A program made the position numbers and the translations under genes. From Clostridia bacterium (GTDB lineage: Bacteria; Bacillota_A; Clostridia; Oscillospirales; CAG-272): a DNA stretch of 19,153 bases. Of the stretch, positions 1 through 5,832 are shown piece by piece. Numbering within the stretch: the first letter of the stretch is position 1; every line of letters begins with the position of its first letter. The notes under the pieces are model-generated. The model searched no databases. It saw only the letters and a program-made list of their open reading frames with translations, and was not told where the DNA came from. Where the stretch lies: the NCBI GenBank assembly GCA_017652965.1, contig JAGBZZ010000063.1, positions 1 to 19,153 on the forward strand. Direction: 5' to 3'.

Positions 1-1005
1 CTCGGGCTGATCGGTTGCGGCACTGAAAAGCATGTGTGCGCATCCCTTCACAGACTCATAGCATGCAGAAAAATCACGCGAGATAAGCCCGGCGTTATAA
101 AGCCTTTCGTAAAAGGGCGTGCTTTCGCCAAAGCAAAGGTCTCCGATAAGGTTCATGATGATCGAGCGGCGTTCGCGCTCTGCCGGTGACTTGGGGATAA
201 TGGTATCCTTGATGCCTACGCAGATCTTGGGTCTTGCGATATCCATATGAAATTCGCAGGACTTCTTAAAAACGCCGACAGGCTCCTCGGGATATTCGCA
301 GATCGGGGCCGGGGAGACGGGGAGATCATTCGGCAGCGCCGCATCCACCACGCGCATGACCTCGTCGGTTGTGACGTCGCCGCATACGGTAAGGATCATA
401 TTGTCCGGGCGATAGAAGGCGCGGTAGCACCGTGTAAGAAGCTCGGGCGTGATGGCCGAGATCGTCTCGTACGAGCCGCAGATATTCGTGCGGATCTCAT
501 GATTTTGGTAGAGACATTCCATCATAGCCATATACAAACGGCTTGAGGGGGAATCCTCATACATTTTTATCTCCTGCCCTATAATACCTACCTCTTTTTC
601 AACATTTTTCTCGGTAAAATAGGGATGAAAAACATAATCAACCAGAATTTCAAGTGCTTTTTCGATCGCTTCCGAGGTGGAAAACAGATAGGAGGTCACC
701 TCATTGGAGGTGTAGGCATTGGCACTGGCGCCCACCGCTGCAAACTTATCGAAGGTGTCGATGTTGTCCTCGCTTTCAAACATCTTATGCTCTAAAAAGT
801 GGGCGATTCCATCCGGCATAGCCAGAGCTTCCTCTTCCCCCTCTAAGCGAAAGCGGTTGTCAAGCGAGCCAAAGCGCACGGTCAGTGCCGCATAGGTCGT
901 CGAAAGTTTTTTCGGAAACACGTAGACCGAAAGCCCGGAGGAGTGCGTCACCTTGTCATAACGCTCGCGAAGGAATTGGTTCTTTACCGTGACCTTCTCA
1001 TTCAT
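1..1005 (-). CDS. yfmH: M16 family zinc metallopeptidase-like protein YfmH (C-terminus outside the window)
   Basis: Reading from ATG at 1005, 335 codons are present and the frame is still open at base 1, so the C-terminal part is missing. The inverted zinc motif HxxEH is seen as H69-F-L-E-H73, and a downstream Glu at about residue 145 (GIIGQE) fits the third metal ligand; a functional M16 peptidase active site is therefore likely. The start is preceded by AGGAGG nine bases upstream and overlaps the end of yfmF by eight bases, which indicates translational coupling. The two-subunit arrangement (one protein with the zinc motif, one without) is the usual form of bacterial M16B pairs. Some databases name this pair YfmF/YfmH and link it to EF-P 5-aminopentanol modification in Bacillus; no efp gene is in view, so that role is not shown here. 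The family is certain, the substrate unknown. Confidence 0.88.
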   Translation of the reverse strand, partial: MNEKVTVKNQFLRERYDKVTHSSGLSVYVFPKKLSTTYAALTVRFGSLDNRFRLEGEEEALAMPDGIAHFLEHKMFESEDNIDTFDKFAAVGASANAYTSNEVTSYLFSTSEAIEKALEILVDYVFHPYFTEKNVEKEVGIIGQEIKMYEDSPSSRLYMAMMECLYQNHEIRTNICGSYETISAITPELLTRCYRAFYRPDNMILTVCGDVTTDEVMRVVDAALPNDLPVSPAPICEYPEEPVGVFKKSCEFHMDIARPKICVGIKDTIIPKSPAERERRSIIMNLIGDLCFGESTPFYERLYNAGLISRDFSACYESVKGCAHMLFSAATDQPE

Positions 1006-2311
1006 CGATGTTTCCCTCCTCTTCCTCGGTGTGCTCTGCACTGCCGCGCAGGAAATAGACGGTATCCTGCGTCACCATCTTGGCAATACGGGAAAGATCA
1101 CGCACCGTGACCTCTTCGATCGCCTTGGCGACCTCTTCATGGCTGACAGAAATGCCCGCAAGCTCACGGCCAAGATACCACCGCTCCATGGCCGTAGGCT
1201 CGTCCTCAATCGCGCGGAACTGATTTATCATCATACGCATGGCCATATTCAGCTCGTTTTCCGTGATCTTTCCGGCCCTCATTCTTCTAAGCTGGCGCAT
1301 GATCTCGCGGACGGCTCTTCCCTTTTTCTTGTTTTCTATCCCCGCAGAAACCACGAAAAGCCCTTTTGCAAGGTGGAGACGCGATGAGCAGGAATAACAA
1401 AGGCTGAGCCGCTCACGGACGTTGGCAAACAGCTTGGACGTCGGAGAAGCCGCAAATACCGAATGAAAGAGCATGCAAGCGGCAACTTCCGCATCGGTGA
1501 TGGAAACACCGGTGCGAAATCCAATGCAAAGCTTGCCCTGCGCCGCCACTGCCCGTTCGGTTACCTGGCTTTTCCCGGCCGCACGGCGCCGGATCACAGT
1601 GGTGGGGAGGGATATCGGATGGCGGTGGATCCCTTCAAGGGCGGGGCGCAGGAGCGAAAGAATCTCCTCAGAGGACGCAGTGCCTGTATAATACATATCG
1701 ATCCGCGCCTCGGAAAGAAGCGCGCGGTAGGCGGTAAAAAGCGCCGCAGGCGTGATCTTTGCCGTCTCCTCGACCGTCCCCCGCTCGGAAATGCTGTATG
1801 CCTCGTCCCGGCACATGACCTCAAGACAACGGGCGTTGGCATAGGCCGCCTTGTTGTTTTGGAGAGAGCGGATACGGTCGCAGGCGTTTTTCTTCTCGCT
1901 TTCTACATAGTCATCCAGAAAAACGCCGGTTTTCTTATCAATGCAGGGCTCAAAAAGCACCTCGCGCAGAAGGCTGATGACCGCAGGCATCGGATCCTCA
2001 CCCTGCGGCACGTACTCCCGGCAGAGTGCATTGACAGAAAAGCCAAGCACCTGGCACTCACCCTGCTTGAAAACGCCCGAGAAAAGATCAGCCGAGTAAA
2101 GCTCCTCCTGGCGGCGCACAATGGCGGCAGAGGTAGGATATGTACGGGTGCCGCGGCGCAGAACATAAGGCAAAAGGGCGATCTTTGACGCGGTGCTATC
2201 ATCACTCAGCGGCAATGTCAAATACACGGTAAGCTGTGCAGTTTTAAATTTATCAACGGGCATCCGATGAAAATAGATGCCCGTTGAAACCTCAATTTTA
2301 TCCGGTTTCAT
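998..2311 (-). CDS. yfmF: M16 family peptidase-like partner protein YfmF (no zinc motif)
   Basis: The 437-residue protein has the two-lobed M16 pattern. Where an active peptidase would carry HxxEH, it has a stretch around residues 43-58 (ALLPYVLRRGTRTYP), so it is expected to be the non-catalytic half of a heterodimer with YfmH. The C-terminal lobe shows the conserved R/Y-type segment (NVRERLSLCYSCSS, about residues 298-311). The ATG lies one base after the stop of the upstream kinase gene and uses AAAGGAG inside the end of that gene as its ribosome binding site, so it is cotranscribed and probably coupled. A role in EF-P modification is known only by association in Bacillus. Membership of the M16B family is solid; the cellular role is inferred. 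Confidence 0.87.
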   Translation of the reverse strand: MKPDKIEVSTGIYFHRMPVDKFKTAQLTVYLTLPLSDDSTASKIALLPYVLRRGTRTYPTSAAIVRRQEELYSADLFSGVFKQGECQVLGFSVNALCREYVPQGEDPMPAVISLLREVLFEPCIDKKTGVFLDDYVESEKKNACDRIRSLQNNKAAYANARCLEVMCRDEAYSISERGTVEETAKITPAALFTAYRALLSEARIDMYYTGTASSEEILSLLRPALEGIHRHPISLPTTVIRRRAAGKSQVTERAVAAQGKLCIGFRTGVSITDAEVAACMLFHSVFAASPTSKLFANVRERLSLCYSCSSRLHLAKGLFVVSAGIENKKKGRAVREIMRQLRRMRAGKITENELNMAMRMMINQFRAIEDEPTAMERWYLGRELAGISVSHEEVAKAIEEVTVRDLSRIAKMVTQDTVYFLRGSAEHTEEEEGNIDE

Positions 2312-2312
2312 T

Positions 2313-3416
2313 TTACTCCTTTGTCAGATCACGGATGATTTTACACATAGTATCATATTTTTTCAGCATGTCGCGTGCAAGCCTTATCTGGCATGCGGCG
2401 CGCACGCGATTGTGTCCCTCATAAGAGACCTTGAAATATTTATCCCCGAGGAGATAATCGTCAAGAAAGCGGGCGGCAAGCTCTATGGTGATGGTAACTG
2501 CCCCCAGCGCCATGCTTTCGATCTCGCACGGTGTCAGCGCTTCCCTCGTCTTTCCGATAAAGCCCTCCGCAAAGGCGCGATATCTCCGAAGATCCAGCCC
2601 CACAAGTGAAAGATCCTCCTCATCCTCTGCTGCGGTAGAAGCCCCAAAGCGCACCGCATCCCCAAAATCATGCATGACAAGCCCCGGCATAACGGTATCC
2701 AGATCGATAACCGCTAAGGGCTGCTTGGTTTTCGGATGAAAGAGAACGTTATTGATCTTGGTATCGTTGTGCGTTACGCGCAAGGGGATCTTGCCGGCCT
2801 CCACGGCCTCGGTCAAGCGGACCGCAAGCGGTTGCACCGAGGCGATATACGCAAGCTCCGCGCGTATCCCGCCGGCACGGCCGTACGGATCCGCCTTTGC
2901 ATCGGTAAATAAGGACGCAAGCCTTATCCTTGTGTTGTGAAAATTCGGAATTGTTTCAAAAAGCAGTGAGGCATCAAAATCCGAAAGCTGCATTTGAAAT
3001 TCGCCAAACGCAGCGCCTGCGTTGCGCAACACGGTAAGATCCGAATCGTTATTAAAGGATACGGCAGGAATATAGGTGTAAAGCCGCCAAAGCGCGTCAT
3101 CCTCTTTATCCCGGAAGTAATTTTCCCCCGATGCCGTATGATGAAAATGAAGGGTATTACCGTGCGGATTCTTTTTTCGTATATGCGTGGTCACAAGATC
3201 AATGTTTTTCATAACCTCTACAGGATAATGAAAAACGTACGGATTGATCCGCTGGGCAACGTAGCTTTTTTCGGTTCCGTCCGCATGCAGATAATCCATT
3301 TTATAGGTACTGTTTACATTTCCGGCTGTCAGCACGGTGCAGTTTACTAACGTCCCCGGTAATTTGAACGTCTTACCGATCGGTGCAAGCTTCTGTGCCA
3401 GCACAGTGTTGGGCAT
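2313..3416 (-). CDS. APH-fold phosphotransferase, resembling N-acetylhexosamine 1-kinase (NahK)
   Basis: The 367-residue protein has an aminoglycoside-phosphotransferase (choline kinase-like) fold. The catalytic loop is visible as T215-H-N-D218-TK-INN and the metal-binding segment as V236-I-D238-L-D240. The flanking sequence (VMPGLVMHDFGDAVRFG) is what I recall for the group containing bifidobacterial N-acetylhexosamine 1-kinase and the proteins once called mucin desulfatase. Members with known activity phosphorylate GlcNAc or GalNAc at C1 with ATP, feeding host-glycan salvage. Length agrees with that group (about 360 residues). The start has a GGGGG-type ribosome binding site and a good promoter (3452-3480). 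It heads an operon with yfmF and yfmH, which says nothing obvious about sugars. The kinase fold is confident; the sugar specificity is moderate. Confidence 0.8.
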   Translation of the reverse strand: MPNTVLAQKLAPIGKTFKLPGTLVNCTVLTAGNVNSTYKMDYLHADGTEKSYVAQRINPYVFHYPVEVMKNIDLVTTHIRKKNPHGNTLHFHHTASGENYFRDKEDDALWRLYTYIPAVSFNNDSDLTVLRNAGAAFGEFQMQLSDFDASLLFETIPNFHNTRIRLASLFTDAKADPYGRAGGIRAELAYIASVQPLAVRLTEAVEAGKIPLRVTHNDTKINNVLFHPKTKQPLAVIDLDTVMPGLVMHDFGDAVRFGASTAAEDEEDLSLVGLDLRRYRAFAEGFIGKTREALTPCEIESMALGAVTITIELAARFLDDYLLGDKYFKVSYEGHNRVRAACQIRLARDMLKKYDTMCKIIRDLTKE

Positions 3417-3451
3417 GCATTTCCCCCTTTAAATATATCGTACCACTTTAT

Positions 3452-3480
3452 ATTATATCGTGCTTTTGCCTTTTTTGCAA
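3452..3480 (-). promoter_or_regulatory. Sigma-A promoter of the kinase-yfmF-yfmH operon
   Basis: Read on the minus strand, TTGCAA (3480-3475) and a perfect TATAAT (3457-3452) are separated by 17 bases. It lies 36-64 bases upstream of the kinase start and begins just after the T-tract of the spoVT terminator, so the operon is insulated from spoVT. Confidence 0.8.
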
Positions 3481-3484
3481 CCCC

Positions 3485-3530
3485 TAAAAAGAAAAAGATA
3501 GCCGCCGGCAACAAAAGCGTTGCAGGCGGC
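3485..3530 (-). terminator. Intrinsic terminator of spoVT
   Basis: On the minus strand, GCCGCC and GGCGGC arms (3530-3501) extend through a single mismatch into GCAAC/GTTGC around a six-base loop, followed by a T-rich run (TATCTTTTTCTTTTT). It lies 10 bases after the spoVT stop and before the next promoter. Confidence 0.88.
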
Positions 3531-3540
3531 AGCTTTCTTT

Positions 3541-4092
3541 TTATGCTTCCATTTGCCGTGCCAGAAAAAGTGCGGCAGTCTGAATCAGCTTGATTTCGGT
3601 CTCCTCGGCATCCTTGTCTCCGCCGGCATCGTGATGAAGGAGAGAGCAAACCGAGCCGATGATATCCCCTTCGGCCAGAATCGGCATGGCGCAGCTGATA
3701 AAATGCGATCCGCCATCCTCGATCACCCGGCTTCTCTCCTGCCCCGTGCGATGCGTATAAAGGCCGCGGGATTCCATGATATCCTCAAGCTCCTCGGAAA
3801 TCTTTCTTTCCATATACTCCTTCTTGGAAACACCGGCCGCCGCAATCACCGCATCCCGATCGGTGATGATAATGGCCATGCCGGACGTCTTTTGCAGGGT
3901 GTCGGCATACTGTGCGGCAAAAGAGGTCAGCTCTCCGATCGGGGAATACTTTTTAAAAATGACCTCGCCTTCTCTATCGGTATAAATTTCGAGAGGGTCA
4001 CCCTCGCGGATGCGCATTGTTCTTCTGATCTCCTTCGGGATCACAACACGACCGAGGTCGTCGATCCTACGAACGATTCCTGTGGCTTTCAT
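3541..4092 (-). CDS. spoVT: Stage V sporulation transcription factor SpoVT
   Basis: The 183-residue protein has the full SpoVT architecture. Residues 1-52 form an AbrB/MazE-type swapped-hairpin DNA-binding domain (MKATGIVRRIDDLGRVVIPK, then EIRRTMRIREGDPLEI). Residues about 55-180 form a GAF-like domain (AIIITDRDAVIAAAG, CAMPILAEGDIIGSV). In Bacillus, SpoVT is made in the forespore late in development and tunes sigma-G-dependent genes; similar function is expected here and marks the organism as a potential spore former. It is monocistronic, with its own terminator (3485-3530) and a forespore-like promoter (4132-4160). The AAGGAG site is about 12 bases from ATG, longer than usual. The related AbrB is excluded because AbrB lacks the GAF half. 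Confidence 0.95.
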   Translation of the reverse strand: MKATGIVRRIDDLGRVVIPKEIRRTMRIREGDPLEIYTDREGEVIFKKYSPIGELTSFAAQYADTLQKTSGMAIIITDRDAVIAAAGVSKKEYMERKISEELEDIMESRGLYTHRTGQERSRVIEDGGSHFISCAMPILAEGDIIGSVCSLLHHDAGGDKDAEETEIKLIQTAALFLARQMEA

Positions 4093-4131
4093 CTATATAA
4101 AATGCTCCTTATTTTTGCAGATTTGCCTTGT

Positions 4132-4160
4132 TAGTATCTGCAAGCCAAGGGGATTTATAC
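4132..4160 (-). promoter_or_regulatory. Possible sigma-G/sigma-F-type promoter of spoVT
   Basis: On the minus strand, GTATA (4160-4156) is followed after 17 bases by GATACTA (4138-4132). This is close to the forespore consensus (GMATR or GYATA, then CATNMTA-like). It would place the transcript start about 33 bases before the spoVT ATG. No comparable sigma-A promoter was seen for this gene. The match is by eye and imperfect at two positions. Confidence 0.55.
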
Positions 4161-4168
4161 TACAAAAA

Positions 4169-4197
4169 TTGACTTTTTGAACAATGCGTGGTAAAAT
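4169..4197 (+). promoter_or_regulatory. Sigma-A promoter of the orphan membrane protein gene
   Basis: TTGACT (4169-4174) and TAAAAT (4192-4197) are separated by 17 bases. The -10 box ends 32 bases before the ATG at 4230, with the AAAGGAGG ribosome binding site in between. It points away from the spoVT promoter, with eight bases between the two -35 regions. Confidence 0.78.
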
Positions 4198-4229
4198 ATA
4201 AAACAGTTGAGGCATAAAGGAGGAAGGCT

Positions 4230-5195
4230 ATGGATGCCGTTTTCAAAAAAACAAATCAAATTTTACTTGTTGTTTTTCTCATATTAGCCTTTATATGGTC
4301 AGGATTATGCGTGTTTATGTTTGCCGAAAACAGGCTCTTGGGAATCGGTGATATTATTGCGTGTTCATTGATCACGAGCCTAGCTTGTTCATTCAGCATT
4401 ATTCCTTTTCTCTATAACCGCAAAGCGTTTTTACATGTTGATGACAACAAAATAAGCGGCAAGTTTGGTTTCTTTAAACGATTGGAATGTGAAATCCGCG
4501 ATGTTGATTTTGTTCTCGTTCAATTTGATGCGATACATATCCTTTTAAAAAACCGAAAATATTATATCCGCGGTATTAAAAATCCCATGCAGATCGGCGC
4601 GTTTATTATGCCGAAGATTCCATTCTTTTTTGAGGGTAACAGGCAAGACGTTGTAGCAGATTTAAAGAAACGAGGACAAGACGTAAAGAAAAATGCCGTT
4701 TTAATCTTTTGCACCATCGGTTTGTCATTTGTTTGGCTTGTTGTTGCGATACTTCTGATCGGTTCCTCCAAAGAGTTTTCTGATTTCACCCGGAGAGACT
4801 GGGGGCTTTTTGCTATACTATGTCTTTTTGAGATACCGACCGTGATTGCTATGTTTGTCTTTGCACGCAAAGCATGGCAGGCAAATCCGCTCCATCTGGA
4901 AAAGCAACTCTATGGGGTGCGCCGTACTATGATTGAAACGACGCCGCTTTTGAAATCACCGTGGAAAGTAAAGGCAGTTTTAACGGATGCCTATTTTCAT
5001 GAACGCATTACAATTTATAGCGAATGCATAGAGAATGACAATGATACTTTTTGCTATCGCATAGAGTGCTTTGATGCGAATTTCAACTTGAAATTCTTTG
5101 GTGAATCAGAGATCTTAAAAAACGATGCATTTGAATATGCAAACCGTGAAATATTCGAAAATTATTTGGATATTACTACTGCCTTTCAATCATAA
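4230..5195 (+). CDS. Unknown membrane protein with two predicted hairpins (orphan, AT-rich)
   Basis: I do not recognise this 321-residue protein. Hydrophobic segments are visible at about residues 10-31 and 38-61 (first hairpin) and about 155-177 and 193-213 (second hairpin). Between the hairpins lies a soluble stretch with alternating beta-like sequence (HVDDNKISGKFGFFKRLECEI) that could be a small PH-like domain, as in several Firmicute membrane proteins; this is only a shape argument. The C-terminal 100 residues are hydrophilic and probably cytoplasmic. Translation starts at ATG 4230 behind AAAGGAGG. The gene has its own promoter and terminator, is on the strand opposite to both neighbours, and is clearly richer in A and T, with AT-ending codons, than the flanking genes. 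That suggests acquisition by transfer or a fast-evolving accessory gene. Confidence 0.85.
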   Translation: MDAVFKKTNQILLVVFLILAFIWSGLCVFMFAENRLLGIGDIIACSLITSLACSFSIIPFLYNRKAFLHVDDNKISGKFGFFKRLECEIRDVDFVLVQFDAIHILLKNRKYYIRGIKNPMQIGAFIMPKIPFFFEGNRQDVVADLKKRGQDVKKNAVLIFCTIGLSFVWLVVAILLIGSSKEFSDFTRRDWGLFAILCLFEIPTVIAMFVFARKAWQANPLHLEKQLYGVRRTMIETTPLLKSPWKVKAVLTDAYFHERITIYSECIENDNDTFCYRIECFDANFNLKFFGESEILKNDAFEYANREIFENYLDITTAFQS

Positions 5196-5205
5196 TCAAG
5201 GCGCA

Positions 5206-5240
5206 AAAGCGAGGTGAATTTCACCTCGCTTTAGTTCTGT
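5206..5240 (+). terminator. Intrinsic terminator of the orphan membrane protein gene
   Basis: AAAGCGAGGTG and CACCTCGCTTT (5206-5232) form a perfect 11-base-pair stem around AATTT, followed by TTTAGTTCTGTT. It begins 10 bases after the stop. The near-symmetric A/T ends mean it may also act on the minus strand. Confidence 0.82.
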
Positions 5241-5248
5241 TATATTGC

Positions 5249-5276
5249 AAAAAGCAGGGGCTCATGGCTGAGCCCC
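5249..5276 (-). terminator. Intrinsic terminator of the coaE-to-ybjN-like operon
   Basis: On the minus strand, GGGGCTCA and TGAGCCCC (5276-5257) pair perfectly around GCCA, then the transcript continues TGCTTTTT. It lies 15 bases after the stop of the YbjN-like gene and closes the long minus-strand run. Confidence 0.85.
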
Positions 5277-5290
5277 TCCTTTTACCCATA

Positions 5291-5773
5291 TTACTCGTTC
5301 TCGGATTCGGCGGTCTCTTCCGCTTCGGTATCCTCTGATGCTGTGGAAAGACCAAACGCATCCCCGATATCCTCGCGAAGAGCATCGATGGCGTCCCAGA
5401 TATAGAAAAACACTCGCGAGAGGGCTTCTGCATCCGGCAAAACCTCAAGGGGAATGGAATAGGAGAAGGAAAGACTCCCCTCCTCTATCGTAACGGTCAA
5501 GGGTGAGACCGTGTTCAGCTCGTTGACATAGCGGTAAAGCTCCAGCTCGTCCACGTCCGGAATATCGCAATAATCCACGAAGAAAAAGATAGGGGCATCC
5601 GCCGTCAGAGTGGCTACGATATCATAGGAGGGATATCCGTCCTCCTCATTGATCGGGAAGGTGATCACCGTCACATCCTCGGATGCGCCCGCGCCCCCCT
5701 CAACCTCCACGTCGAGAATTTCATGCTCCCGAAGCCAAAGGCGAAAAGAGTCGATAAGATTTTGCATTTGCAT
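5291..5773 (-). CDS. YbjN-domain-like protein of unknown function
   Basis: The protein is 160 residues from ATG 5773. I chose this start because GAGG lies nine bases upstream; an in-frame TTG at 5797 would add eight residues but has no ribosome binding site. The order of secondary structure (helix FRLWLREHEI, beta strands through VTVITFPINEEDGYPSYDIVATL, then ELYRYVNELN and a closing helix ALSRVFFYIWDAIDALRE) resembles the YbjN / type III chaperone-like fold, which is usually a protein-binding module. The last 20 residues are almost all acidic or small and look disordered. It is the last gene of the coaE-to-parC run, followed by a strong terminator. The fold assignment is moderate; no function is proposed. 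Confidence 0.75.
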   Translation of the reverse strand: MQMQNLIDSFRLWLREHEILDVEVEGGAGASEDVTVITFPINEEDGYPSYDIVATLTADAPIFFFVDYCDIPDVDELELYRYVNELNTVSPLTVTIEEGSLSFSYSIPLEVLPDAEALSRVFFYIWDAIDALREDIGDAFGLSTASEDTEAEETAESENE

Positions 5774-5802
5774 AGACGTTATCCTCGTTTCTTTCAAATT
5801 AT

Positions 5803-5825
5803 GCGAGCATTCGGAATGCCCTCGC
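5803..5825 (-). other. Intercistronic hairpin between parC-like and YbjN-like genes
   Basis: On the minus strand, GCGAG-(GG)-CATT pairs with AATGCTCGC around CCG: nine base pairs with a two-base bulge. No T-tract follows, so it is not an intrinsic terminator. It could be an mRNA-stabilising or processing element, or chance. Confidence 0.3.
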
Positions 5826-5832
5826 GCGCGGC

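Noticed and set aside
1463..2188. A 241-codon plus-strand frame opposite yfmF
   Set aside because: Shadow of yfmF with basic, low-structure translation and no start signal.
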